A stretch of 64,000 bases of DNA from Rhynchopus euleeides (GCA_963210315.1 OY723268.1:1-64000); one strand, 5' to 3'; counted from the stretch's first letter, positions 32,917-41,509 are shown. Made by a program: numbers and translations. Notes: generated by a model not told the origin, from the sequence alone.

Positions 32917-33758
32917 AGTAGAGTTTTGAGTGGAGGTAGATCCCCCCCCCTAGACCAGATGCCTTTGTGCAGTAGAGCACACACAGGTGCTGTGAATACC
33001 CCCTTCTCCGTCCCCCCCCCCCCTCCCCCCCCAACTCCCCCTCGCGGCAGGCACGGTCGGCCCGACGAGTCAGTTCAGTGTTGTCCCTCAACGAGACCCC
33101 CTGTCCCCGGCCCTGTGAGCACCACAGCACCAGGGAATAGGCATCCCAACTCACAGGACCCACCGCCGTCACTGCATGCCCCTCTGCCCCGCGTTTCGTT
33201 ACCTTCTCTGCCAGGTCACGGGTCCCCCCTCCAGGTCCCCTCCAGGTGCCCTCCCGCCTCATCCCTTTTTACCCCCGTCGTTGCCCGTTTTGGCGCCCCC
33301 GATAGGCGGACCCAGGGAGCCTCGTCAAAGTGCCATCCCTACAGGAGATCGCCCTGGTTTTGGCCCCCATGAGCACCATGGCACCAGTAATCCAGGAAAT
33401 TTGGCTCCCTGGATCCACCGTCACTGCTATTCTTGTCCTTCTGCATTACCTTTCACGCTTATTTGCCTTCGGACTGGGTCATGGGATGGAAGAGGGCGGT
33501 CGGGGTCTGGGGAAGTGAGGATGTGTGTCAAGACCTTGTCTCGTTGTGCCTGGGAGGTTTGGTGGTGGATGGGATGAGACACAGGCCATTGTGCCCAGAG
33601 AGCGCATGAGAGAGAGGGATTTGAGGCCCCCCGCCCCCAGGTTCCCTGCCCACCTGGACGGACCCAAGTGCCTCACACCGGTTCTCTCCCCACCCGGTGG
33701 TCCACCTGACGGGCAGTCGGTGCAGCGGCTTCTAAAAAAAAAAAAAAAAAAAAAAAAA

Positions 33759-35168
33759 CCCTCCACCCTGGCCGTCGCCCCTCCTGTCCCGGGGGTCCGC
33801 CACCCCTCCCCCGCCACGGCCGCCCCGCGGTCGCGCCGCCTCCTCCGGGTGCCGCTCACGCGTCCGTCTCTTGTCCACCCGGCTGTTCACGCGCTTGCAC
33901 GCGAAGAACTCCTCCACCCGTGCCGCACTCGCCCCTTCCCGCCTCGAGTTGAAGTCGGCATCAACCGACCGTCGATCCGCCACCCACTGCTTGTAGACAG
34001 CGTGTGCCGTCTCGACCTCCAACTCTGAGCGCCCGTGCTGGCCGAAGAGCTCGAACCAGCCTTCTGCCGTCCGAGGGACCCACGCCGCCTCCTTCGCTCC
34101 CTCCGCCGCCGCCTTCGCTGCCGAAGGAAACACCATCCTGCCGTCCACCTCTGCTGGCCCGTCAGACCGACTCCCTGCCCACTTCCCCATACCCGCGCGA
34201 GCTGCTGAGATCAGGATCACTGACACTTGGGTGGCTGTGTTTGTGTTTTGGGTGCCTCCCGTTGACGTGACCGTGCCCTCGTCGCTCATGCCGTCCACCC
34301 CCTCCGACAACTCGTCGTCGAAGGCGATGCCGCCGTCCGCCCCTCGAGGGAGCTCCATCGTCGATGCTGCTGCCGCTGCCGCCGCTGTCGCTGCCGCTGC
34401 TGCCTGCCGAGGGATGGCTGTGGGTCCGTTGTTGGAGCCTTCCCCCAGAGGTGTCGCCGCTGCTGCCGCCGCCGCCGCCGCCGCACTCGACGGGGTGCCC
34501 CCCACGGGAGCTGCCGAAGGGGATGGTGAGGAGTGGGGAAGGGCCGGCGAGTGCCGGGATGGAGTGGGTTGGGATGGAGTAGGTTGAGAAGAAGTAGAGT
34601 GGGATGATGTAGGGTGGGATGTAGTAGGTTGGGATGATGTAGTCTGAGATGTAGGGTGGGATGTAGTAGGTTGGGATGATGTAGTCTGAGATGCCGTCGG
34701 AGGGTGGGTGTTATGGGGTGAAGGGAGGGGGTGGGATGTCGAAGAAGACGGGTTGTCGAGGTGTGCTTCACCGCACCACCTGTATGTCGCCGGGGACTTG
34801 TCGCGGCACGTGAGGCACACTGCCACCCCGCACTCGCTGCATCCCCAGCACCCGCGAACGCTCACCGGCGTGGTGCACGCCCCGCAGCTCGTCTGCCAAC
34901 CGACCTGGAGGCTCATCAGCCGCGCAGCTTCACACCCCCGGACGCGGATATCCTGCCCCACTGGGCACGCGTCCACCTCCAGCGCCCACTGCTGCAGCGG
35001 CTCGGGCAGGATCACGGGCACAAAGTGGCCCACCGCTGTGCCGTCTGCCTGTCCCGACTCACCCACAAACGCCACCGCCGCCATCCCTGCCGCCCGCCTC
35101 GCTGCGCGCCACACTCTGACCCCCTGGCCCTGCTTCCTGAACGCCAGGATGTTGATGCAGAGGGCGTG
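33759..35168 (-). pseudogene. C-terminal part of a second, diverged OTU-bearing retroelement
   Basis: Read on the minus strand it gives an Ala-rich helix, VGHFVPVIL (equivalent to the His-containing end of the OTU-like domain in copies A to D), a zinc module with CGAC, CWGC, CLTC and a final WC, a Ser/Thr/Pro region made of SQPT- and SHPT-type repeats (34560-34700), poly-Ala, then a tail resembling the WDALF and FNSR segments of copies A to D. The arrangement is clearly homologous but identity is low. Both ends are broken: the Cys half of the OTU-like domain is missing at about 35168 where the tRNA array begins, and the 3' end is cut by the poly(A) of copy D. The frame remains open through both junctions, which has no meaning. 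Confidence 0.7.
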
Positions 35169-35200
35169 TTTGTGTGTGTGCACAAAATGCGAAAAAGTGA

Positions 35201-35272
35201 AGGGCATACCCGGGTTCGAACCAGGGACCTGTCGGATTGCAGCCGAATGCTCTACCACTGAGCTATATACCC
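35201..35272 (-). tRNA. tRNA-Cys(GCA)
   Basis: Cloverleaf with acceptor GGGTATA/TATGCCC, loop CTGCAAT and discriminator U as usual for Cys. A T5 run follows within 4 bases. First gene of the unit. Confidence 0.95.
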
Positions 35273-35352
35273 TCTGATTGTATTGCCTGGCCGTTTACAT
35301 GAACAAAACTGCAGGCTGAACATTCTTTCAGAGAAGATACATGAAAAAGAGA

Positions 35353-35423
35353 TGACCCTAGACGGAATCGAACCGCCGTTGACGGATTTGGAATCCGTAG
35401 TGCTACCGCTACACCATAGGGCC
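35353..35423 (-). tRNA. tRNA-Trp(CCA)
   Basis: Acceptor GGCCCTA/TAGGGTC, loop TTCCAAA between ACGGA and TCCGT. T5 follows. Confidence 0.95.
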
Positions 35424-35502
35424 TCTGTTATTGTATAGGCAAACGAATCCTCCACCACCACCCATACCGTGTGTGTGCTGCTATGCTGAAAAGAGTATAC
35501 AC

Positions 35503-35584
35503 CGCTGACGGCAGGGTTCGAACCTGCGCGGGCAGGGCCCAGTGGATTTCAAGTCCACCTCCGTAACCACTTGGATACGTCAGC
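35503..35584 (-). tRNA. tRNA-Ser(TGA)
   Basis: Type II tRNA with a long variable arm; acceptor GCTGACG/CGTCAGC, loop CTTGAAA, discriminator G typical of Ser. Confidence 0.95.
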
Positions 35585-35592
35585 TACTAGGA

Positions 35593-35664
35593 GGCTTAGT
35601 GGTCTAGTGGCATGATTCTCGCTTTGGGTGCGAGAGGTCCAGGGTTCGATTCCCTGCTGAGCCC
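35593..35664 (+). tRNA. tRNA-Pro(TGG)
   Basis: Acceptor GGCTTAG/CTGAGCC, loop TTTGGGT in stem CTCGC/GCGAG. Differs from the Pro(AGG) and Pro(CGG) genes of the unit at only a few positions. It starts 9 bp from the divergent tRNA-Ser(TGA). Confidence 0.95.
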
Positions 35665-35721
35665 TGTTTTATGCACACACATATCTATCACACATGTGTT
35701 CTGTTACCCTACTCTTGTATG

Positions 35722-35792
35722 GCGACCGTGGTCTAGTGGCATGATGGATCCCTCCCAAGGATTCGACCCGGGTTCGATTCCCGGCGGTCGCA
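35722..35792 (+). tRNA. tRNA-Gly(CCC)
   Basis: Acceptor GCGACCG/CGGTCGC, loop CTCCCAA; T5 follows. Confidence 0.93.
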
Positions 35793-35873
35793 TGTTTTTG
35801 TAAGAGAGATTGCCTGCATGTTTTCCCCAAAGAACCAGCTTTCTTTTGTGCAGTTATCTCGCTCATTAACAAC

Positions 35874-35957
35874 CCTCTCGTAGCTCAATTGGTAGAGCGC
35901 TCGACTGTAGAAACAGCTGTTATCGAGCGGTCGCTGGTTCGATTCCGGCCGAGAGGA
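35874..35957 (+). tRNA. tRNA-Tyr(GTA) with an 11-nt intron
   Basis: C1:G72 pair as in eukaryotic tRNA-Tyr. The stem CTCGA/TCGAG encloses 18 bases, so an 11-base intron sits after position 37, one base 3' of the anticodon. It is the only intron found among the 43 genes. T5 follows. Confidence 0.93.
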
Positions 35958-36005
35958 CAACCTTTTTGTATGTGTGTTTTGGTTGAAATAACATGCAAAA
36001 AAAAG

Positions 36006-36078
36006 TGCTCCTGACAGGGCTCGAACCTGGGACCGTTGGCTTATTAGACCAATGCTCTACCGACTGAGCTACAAGAGC
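36006..36078 (-). tRNA. tRNA-Ile(AAT)
   Basis: Acceptor GCTCTTG/CAGGAGC, loop CTAATAA; A34 would be read as inosine. T8 follows. Confidence 0.95.
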
Positions 36079-36185
36079 TACGTTTCACTATAACAACATT
36101 GCCTAAGAGTGCACTGTGTGTGTGCCACACACACTGTATATACACATAACATAAACAGGCAATCACCAGAAACATAATAACAAAC

Positions 36186-36267
36186 TGACGAGAGTGGGGT
36201 TTGAACCCACGCCCCCGAAGAGACCAGGGCCTTAACCTGGCGCCTTAGACCACTCGGCCATCTCGCC
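36186..36267 (-). tRNA. tRNA-Leu(AAG)
   Basis: Type II, loop TTAAGGC in CCAGG/CCTGG. Very close in sequence to the Leu(TAG) gene at 37454 but on the other strand. Confidence 0.95.
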
Positions 36268-36313
36268 TATAACTAAGTAAGGCACAGCCTGCCCATCCCT
36301 ATATTAGATATCA

Positions 36314-36387
36314 GCACCTATGGTCTAGTTGGTTATGACGTCGCGTTAACACCGCGAAGGTCTCCGGTTCGAGCCCGGATAGGTGTA
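36314..36387 (+). tRNA. tRNA-Val(AAC)
   Basis: Acceptor GCACCTA/TAGGTGT, loop TTAACAC. With Val(CAC) it is the only Val gene; no Val(TAC) is present. Confidence 0.95.
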
Positions 36388-36463
36388 CTTTCTTTTTGTC
36401 CCTGCAGCCACTTCTTTACCGCCCACATTCCTCTCTTATTTCCCTTCAGGGCACAGAGTTGTA

Positions 36464-36545
36464 GCGGACGTACCCAAGTGGTTACGGGGCTCGCCTGCTA
36501 AGCGAGTGTGCTCTGCATGCGCAAGTTCGAACCTTGCCGTTCGCG
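36464..36545 (+). tRNA. tRNA-Ser(GCT)
   Basis: Type II, acceptor GCGGACG/CGTTCGC, loop CTGCTAA, discriminator G; T5 directly follows. Confidence 0.95.
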
Positions 36546-36622
36546 TTTTTGTATGAACATCCCTTCCTTGTATCTCTTTGCCTAGTGGCTATATAGATAA
36601 GGCAATCCAACTGATTATCAGA

Positions 36623-36694
36623 TCTCCTATGGTGTAGTGGTTAGCACTCCAGACTCTGAATCTGGCGACCGCGGTTCGAATCCGCGTAGGAGAA
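36623..36694 (+). tRNA. tRNA-Gln(CTG)
   Basis: Acceptor TCTCCTA/TAGGAGA, loop CTCTGAA; T6 follows. Confidence 0.95.
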
Positions 36695-36792
36695 CATCTT
36701 TTTTACATAGAGATACCAACAGAAACATGCAATTGGATACACACACACAAACAAATTCTTTGTGCATAAGGGAAAATATGGAAAAAGATATG

Positions 36793-36864
36793 TTCCGCTG
36801 CGGGGAATTGAACCCCGGTCTGCCGGGTGAGAGCCGGCTGTTCTAACCACTATACTACAGCGGA
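36793..36864 (-). tRNA. tRNA-Glu(CTC)
   Basis: Acceptor TCCGCTG/CAGCGGA, loop CTCTCAC with normal U33, unlike Glu(TTC). T5 follows. Confidence 0.95.
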
Positions 36865-36963
36865 TCTGAAAGTATACCAGAATACCTTACATGCAGGATG
36901 CTTCCAGTGCAGTTTCCCCCTTTCATACAGCACCACACGGAGAGGATACCTGTTGTAGAGAGA

Positions 36964-37045
36964 GGCAGGGTGGCCGAGTGGTCTAAGGCGGAGGACTCAA
37001 GTTCCTTTCTCTTCGGAGGCGTGGGTTCAAACCCCACCCCTGTCA
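36964..37045 (+). tRNA. tRNA-Leu(CAA)
   Basis: Type II, acceptor GGCAGGG/CCCTGTC, loop CTCAAGT. First of three neighbouring same-strand Leu genes that recombine in other units. Confidence 0.95.
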
Positions 37046-37132
37046 CACCTTTGTTACAATTAACTGTCTGTATGCACTGTTACTCCTACACCCTCTTATA
37101 GTCCTTCATACACTTGATAATAATAGAATGTA

Positions 37133-37214
37133 GGCAAGGTGGCCGAGTGGTCTAAGGCGCTACGTTCAGGTCGTAGTCTCTTCGGGGGCGTGAGTTCAAA
37201 CCTCACCCTTGTCA
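37133..37214 (+). tRNA. tRNA-Leu(CAG)
   Basis: Type II, acceptor GGCAAGG/CCTTGTC, loop TTCAGGT. Confidence 0.95.
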
Positions 37215-37313
37215 CTTTTCATACTTCAAAACCGCACAGGCAAACAACTTTTTCTCCCATACATTCCCAAGGAAAGATTCCTTATGTGTATGGATATTCT
37301 ACCAATTAAACAG

Positions 37314-37384
37314 GCGTAATTGGTCTAGTGGTAGAATGGCTCCCTGCCACGGAGTCGGCCCGGGTTCGATTCCCGGATTACGCA
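37314..37384 (+). tRNA. tRNA-Gly(GCC)
   Basis: Acceptor GCGTAAT/ATTACGC, loop CTGCCAC. It lies between two recombining Leu genes and is lost in units 2 and 4. Confidence 0.95.
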
Positions 37385-37453
37385 CTTCCTTTTTTAAAAT
37401 CTTTTCCCCTATATTTTCATGTAATAATGCCTGAACTCACTTCCTTATGCACT

Positions 37454-37535
37454 GGCAAGATGGCCGAGTGGTCTAAGGCGCCAGGTTTAGGCCCTGGTCT
37501 CTTCGGGGGCGTGGGTTCAAACCCCACTCTTGTCA
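37454..37535 (+). tRNA. tRNA-Leu(TAG)
   Basis: Type II, acceptor GGCAAGA/TCTTGTC, loop TTTAGGC. Confidence 0.95.
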
Positions 37536-37604
37536 TACCTTTATTCAAAGTGTGTACACACACAACACACAAAACATTTCAACCAATATTTTCAACAATA
37601 ATGT

Positions 37605-37688
37605 GACCTGTCCGGGAATTGAACCTGTGTCCACCAGTTGCACTGCTATTTTACTGTGGTGCACTAGACCACTAGACTATTGCAGGCA
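37605..37688 (-). pseudogene. tRNA-like sequence T1
   Basis: An A-box-like TAGTCTAGTGG and a T-loop GGTTCAATTCC are present, and CACCA/TGGTG could be an anticodon stem around a 20-base loop. The acceptor ends do not pair and no U33-anticodon can be placed. Confidence 0.6.
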
Positions 37689-37731
37689 GCTTCTTCAGCA
37701 GATGTAACCCATATGTACTGTATATGTTGTG

Positions 37732-37802
37732 ACAGCAAGTGGGGTTCGAACCCCCGACCGCTCACTACAAGGAGGTGTGCTCAACCACTAGACTATGGGA
37801 GC
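37732..37802 (-). pseudogene. tRNA-like sequence T2
   Basis: D-arm TAGTCTAGTGGTTGAGC and a perfect T-arm GGGGGTTCGAACCCC, but acceptor GCTCCCA faces ACTTGCT and the anticodon stem is mismatched. T2 plus T3 (231 bp) are duplicated as T4 plus T5. Confidence 0.65.
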
Positions 37803-37850
37803 CAGCTTCCCATATCTTCGTAGTCTTCCAGTACACTATACTACCGCACA

Positions 37851-37918
37851 TCTTCAGGGTTCGAACCCCCGACCGCTCATTACAAGGAGGTGTACTCAAC
37901 CACTAGACTATCGGAGGC
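37851..37918 (-). pseudogene. tRNA-like sequence T3
   Basis: Like T2 with CCTCCTTGTAATGAGCGG in the middle; B box GGTTCGAACCC kept, acceptor does not pair. Confidence 0.6.
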
Positions 37919-37962
37919 AGCTTCTTCAGTGTACGTAACCTATATACACTGCACATGTTGTA

Positions 37963-38033
37963 ACAGCAAGTGGGGTTCGAACCCCCGACCGCTCACTACA
38001 AGGAGGTGTGCTCAACCACTATACTATGGGAGC
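37963..38033 (-). pseudogene. tRNA-like sequence T4
   Basis: Nearly identical to T2, including the flank CAGCAAGTGGGG; D-arm reads TAGTATAGTGG. Confidence 0.65.
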
Positions 38034-38058
38034 CACCTTACTATATCTTGGTACATCT

Positions 38059-38128
38059 CTTCAGGGTTCGAACCCCCAACCTCTCCCAACACAGGTGGTG
38101 TGCTCAACCACTAGACTTTCTGAGGGGC
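38059..38128 (-). pseudogene. tRNA-like sequence T5
   Basis: B box GGTTCGAACCC and A-box-like AGTCTAGTGGTTGAGC kept; the middle differs from T3 (CACCTGTGTTGGGAGAGG). Confidence 0.6.
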
Positions 38129-38173
38129 GCCTGTATGTTCCAACCTCCTTCATGGGCATCGAATATCCGACCG

Positions 38174-38247
38174 TAGGCAGGTTAGCCTAGAGGTTAGAAT
38201 TCCTGACTGTGACAAAAGAGGCCCGGGTTCAAATCCCGGGACAGAAT
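38174..38247 (+). pseudogene. tRNA-His-like sequence T6, left end of the palindrome
   Basis: A-box TTAGCCTAGAGG and perfect T-arm CCCGGGTTCAAATCCCGGG; the middle contains CTGTGAC but its stem is broken and acceptor ends do not pair. Confidence 0.6.
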
Positions 38248-39663
38248 TTTTTTGGGGAATTTGCTTGACCAAATCCCAACCAATTTTTGCCCCCATTTTC
38301 CTCCTAAATATGCTTGCCCCAGGCGCCGAAATGAGTACCAAAAAGTGATAACCAGCGTCTGTACGTGCCACCATCGCTTTCGGATTTTCACGGTTCGCCC
38401 GCCATAATTGATAAAATGCAGTTGGCCGGAATTTTTCGATAAACTTTTTTTTTCTGAAAGATATAAAGCTCCTAACCCTGCTACGTTTCACCCAAAAAGT
38501 CTGTACATATCGTCACGTACAGACATCGGTAGTATATTTTTTCAAAGGAATTCGGCGGGTATTTCCAGCACTGTGGGTTCAAACCTCACTTTCTGTTTTT
38601 TTACCCATGTCCAACTTTGATGGTTCGAACACCCTGGGGGGGTCTATTTCGGGTGTCTCAAAAATGCGCGAGAGGTGGGGATATTGGGTCAGAGAGGAAT
38701 CAAACTGTTGGTAGGGTACTGCCCAGCCACCACCAATTAAGTCGTTTTTGGTGTTCCAAAAAGTGTTTTTTGGCCATTTTTGGACCTATTTTTGGGGTTT
38801 TGACCCCCCAGATCGACGACTTTTTTGGATCCAGATATACCCGTGTCTGTACCAGATTCTGGGTGTGGAAATAATAAAAAAAAACCGAAAAAAAACCTCA
38901 ACCAGGTATCGAACTTGCTTCCAACACACCTAGATTCCTTAGAAAACACCCCATGATTTCACCTCGATATGTACCTGGAGCTCCATTCTGAGCCCTGGTG
39001 AGCCCACCAACAGTTTGCACCGTTTCTCCCCCGAAATCTGGGTCAAACACGGTGGTATCAGTTTCGAACCGGGGACCCGATTTTTTTTACAGGAATGGCC
39101 TTTTTTAGGCCAAAATGGCCGAAAAACAGGGTTTTGGCCAAAAAAAACGACTTAGTGGGTGCTGGCTGGGGACCCATATTTCAACACTATACACCGTTTC
39201 GCACCCAGTATCTGAACCATTCGCGCATTTTTGAGATACCCGATTTTGACCCACCCAGGGTGTTCGAACCACCCAAATTGGAGTTTTGTAAAAAAAAAAA
39301 AAAAAAAAAAAGCAAGGTTTGAACCCACAGTGCTACAAATTTCCCAGAAATTCCTTTGAAAAAGTATACTACCGATGTCTGTACGTGACGATATGTACAA
39401 ACTTTTTCAGCCAAACGTAGCAGGGTTATGAGCTTTATATCTTTCGAGAAAAAAAAAGTTTATCGAAAAATTCCGGACCAACCAGTTTTACCAATTTTGG
39501 CTGAGGACCCGTAAAAAACCGAACGCGTCAGTGGCACGCAGAGACGCTGGCTGTCGACTTTTGGTACTCAAAGTCCACCCAGGGGTCAGCAGAAGTGGGT
39601 GGAAAAAAGTTTGTGAAAATTAACACTTTTGCGCAAAAATATTTTTTCGAAAAAGTTTTGAAT

Positions 39664-39731
39664 TTTTCCGGGAATCGAACCCGGGCCTCTTTGGTCACAA
39701 CCAAGAATTGTAACCACTAGACTACCCTTGT
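39664..39731 (-). pseudogene. tRNA-His-like sequence T7, right end of the palindrome
   Basis: Loop TTGTGAC (anticodon GTG, U33) in a nearly paired stem CTTGG/CAAAG, good T-arm CCGGGTTCGATTCCCGG, but acceptor ACAAGGG faces AAAAATT. It mirrors T6 at the opposite end. Confidence 0.65.
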
Positions 39732-39826
39732 TAGTTTATAAAGCACTTATACTTAAGAAGGGCAATGATATGGGGAAATGTTTTGGTGCAGTATGTGCAT
39801 GGGCATAAGTTGATGCATAAAAAAAG

Positions 39827-39898
39827 CAACCGTGGCAGGACTCGAACCTGCAACCGCCTGATCCGTAGTCAGGCGCTCTTCCATTGAGCCACACGGTC
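39827..39898 (-). tRNA. tRNA-Arg(ACG)
   Basis: Acceptor GACCGTG/CACGGTT, loop CTACGGA, discriminator G; T5 follows. Confidence 0.95.
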
Positions 39899-40004
39899 TC
39901 TGATAATTTATTGAAGATGTTACATCATGGAGGTACTTGCACAGGGTGCTGCCTTGACTGTGTGTGTATATATATATATGTATACACAAACAAAAGATAA
40001 CTAC

Positions 40005-40077
40005 TAGCAGAGGTAGGTTTCGATCCTACGACCTGTGGGTTATGAGCCCACCGCGCTGACCACTGCGCCACTCTGCT
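40005..40077 (-). tRNA. Initiator tRNA-Met(CAT)
   Basis: A1:U72 pair (AGCAGAG/CTCTGCT), GGG:CCC at the base of the anticodon stem, and T-loop ATCGAAA with A54, the eukaryotic initiator signature. Loop CTCATAA has U33. Confidence 0.95.
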
Positions 40078-40098
40078 TCTGTTGTTTACTTTCACAGC

Positions 40099-40170
40099 TC
40101 CCCTATGGTGTAGTGGTTAGCACCCTGGACTTTGAATCCAGTAGCCGCGGTTCAAACCCGCGTGGGGGAA
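40099..40170 (+). tRNA. tRNA-Gln(TTG)
   Basis: Acceptor TCCCCTA/TGGGGGA, loop CTTTGAA. Starts 21 bp from the divergent initiator tRNA gene. Confidence 0.95.
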
Positions 40171-40311
40171 CCTTTTGACTATATGCATGCCTGGAGTATA
40201 TATGGATACACACACATATCACACACAATACAGGAATCACAGTACAAACAGCTGAAGAGATTGTCCGTGCATTTTTTGTGCATGGAGAGAAAAAGATAAG
40301 AAAAGAAAAAA

Positions 40312-40384
40312 CTCCTCCTGTTGGGTTCGAACCAACGACCTGCAGGTTAACAGCCTGACGCGCTACCGACTGCGCCAAGGAGGA
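40312..40384 (-). tRNA. tRNA-Asn(GTT)
   Basis: Acceptor TCCTCCT/AGGAGGA, loop CTGTTAA, one mismatch at 27:43; T6 follows. Confidence 0.95.
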
Positions 40385-40462
40385 TCTGTAAGTATAGGGT
40401 AAAAGGGAATAACAGCTGCAGTCCTGTACACAGTACACAGGCACATATAAGGTACATAAAAG

Positions 40463-40535
40463 TACAGCTAGTCGGGATTGAACCGACGATCTCTCGCGTG
40501 TGAGGCGAGCGTCCTAACCACTAGACGATAGCTGC
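40463..40535 (-). tRNA. tRNA-Val(CAC)
   Basis: Acceptor GCAGCTA/TAGCTGT, loop CTCACAC in CTCGC/GCGAG. Confidence 0.95.
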
Positions 40536-40627
40536 TCTGATAATATAGGACAAGGCCACTTACCTGTTGTTACACTGTAGTAGTGCCAGCCAGACGAAAC
40601 ACACCACACCACAAGGAAGAAAAGGGA

Positions 40628-40699
40628 TTCCCCCTCCGGGGTTCGAACCCGGGTCGCCTGGGTGAAGACCAGGTATACTAACCACTGTACTAAAGGGGA
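40628..40699 (-). tRNA. tRNA-Glu(TTC), C33
   Basis: Acceptor TCCCCTT/AGGGGGA. Loop is TCTTCAC in CCTGG/CCAGG, so position 33 is C. Confidence 0.93.
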
Positions 40700-40725
40700 C
40701 ATGGACTGGGGCTATCCCTTTCCAT

Positions 40726-40797
40726 GGGCGTTTAGCTCAGTGGTAGAGCGCCCGTTCTGCATACGGGAGGCCGAGGGTTCGAACCCCTCAATGTCCA
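40726..40797 (+). tRNA. tRNA-Ala(TGC), C33
   Basis: Acceptor GGGCGTT/AATGTCC with wobble pairs, including the G3:U70 that marks tRNA-Ala. Loop TCTGCAT. Confidence 0.93.
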
Positions 40798-40824
40798 TGT
40801 TTTTTCTCTGCATCTACTATCAAG

Positions 40825-40897
40825 GCCCGTGTAGCCCAATGGATAAGGCGTTCGCTTCCTAAGCGAAAGATTGTGGGTTCGATCCCCACCATGGGTA
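40825..40897 (+). tRNA. tRNA-Arg(CCT)
   Basis: Acceptor GCCCGTG/CATGGGT, loop TTCCTAA. Confidence 0.95.
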
Positions 40898-40996
40898 CCT
40901 TCTCTTTTTACGTGTGTGTGAGAGACTCTTTCTTCCAACACATATATGCACTCACACACAGCCTGTATGATAACACAGGTGCTGCCTGTTCTCAGA

Positions 40997-41068
40997 GGCT
41001 CGGTGGTCTAGTGGCATGATTCTCGCTTAGGGTGCGAGAGGTCCGGGGTTCGATTCCCCGCCGAGCCC
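40997..41068 (+). tRNA. tRNA-Pro(AGG)
   Basis: Acceptor GGCTCGG/CCGAGCC, loop TTAGGGT; T4 follows. Confidence 0.95.
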
Positions 41069-41103
41069 AGTTTTATTAAGCCCCAGTTTTGTTACACTCA
41101 CAA

Positions 41104-41175
41104 GCGGCCATGGTTTAGTGGTTAGAACACCTGTTCGTGGCACAGGAGACCCGAGTTCAATTCTCGGTGGCCGCT
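41104..41175 (+). tRNA. tRNA-His(GTG), C33
   Basis: Acceptor GCGGCCA/TGGCCGC. Loop TCGTGGC in CCTGT/ACAGG gives C33. The base before G1 is A, so the G-1 needed for tRNA-His would be added after transcription. Confidence 0.92.
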
Positions 41176-41271
41176 CATACTTTTTTTAACACTTTTTTTG
41201 TGTGCAGTATCTGCACAAAAATATTTACAAGAAACAAAAGAATCCCCTGTCACTTTTTTGCAGCAAAGAGT

Positions 41272-41344
41272 TACCCCGTGTGGGACTCGAACCCACAGCC
41301 TTTGGATTAGAAGTCCAACGCGCTATCCATTGCGCCAACGGGGC
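41272..41344 (-). tRNA. tRNA-Arg(TCT)
   Basis: Acceptor GCCCCGT/ACGGGGT, loop CTTCTAA. Confidence 0.95.
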
Positions 41345-41436
41345 ACCTTCCTAGGATATGGCTATATAAAGAGTTGTGCACTGATGTATACACACATATT
41401 TGTTCTGTGTAAGTTCCTTTGCAACAAAAAAGTGTA

Positions 41437-41453
41437 TGCCTCCACCTGGGATT

Positions 41454-41502
<49 letters not shown>

Positions 41503-41509
41503 AAGAGGC
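41437..41509 (-). tRNA. tRNA-Phe(GAA)
   Basis: Acceptor GCCTCTT/TGGAGGC with a U7:U66 mismatch; loop CTGAAGA. Confidence 0.93.

Larger units (their letters stand above)
28955..33758 (+). mobile_element. RLE-class non-LTR retrotransposon, copy D (5'-truncated, internally replaced)
   Basis: Homology starts at TGGGAGACCACCTGCC, equivalent to 6698 in copy A, directly after the tail of copy C. An unrelated 944-bp block (29979-30922) replaces 252 bp of the element. The 3' end is the most complete here: GTCGGTGCAGCGGCTTCT then A25 (33734-33758). The tail abuts the coding sequence of the minus-strand element at 33759. Confidence 0.85.
38174..39731. repeat. 1.56-kb imperfect palindrome with tRNA-His-like ends (unit 1)
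   Basis: The left half matches the reverse complement of the right half around a centre near 38952. Matching anchors: 38333 GAGTACCAAAA and its complement near 39556-39570; AATTTTTCGATAAACTTTTT near 38430 and its complement near 39460; TGGTTCGAACACCCTGG near 38620 and its complement near 39250. Arms are about 600-650 bp with many mismatches; the middle 300 bp is unpaired. An A21-23 run (39290-39311) lies in the right arm. No protein gene is seen. Confidence 0.85.

Noticed and set aside
37605..37688. T1 as a tRNA gene with a 13-base intron
   Set aside because: The stem CACCA/TGGTG is attractive, but there is no U or C at 33 with a sensible anticodon and the acceptor does not pair.
38620..39320. 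B-box-like motifs inside the palindrome as further tRNA genes
   Set aside because: No D-arm, anticodon stem or acceptor could be built around them.
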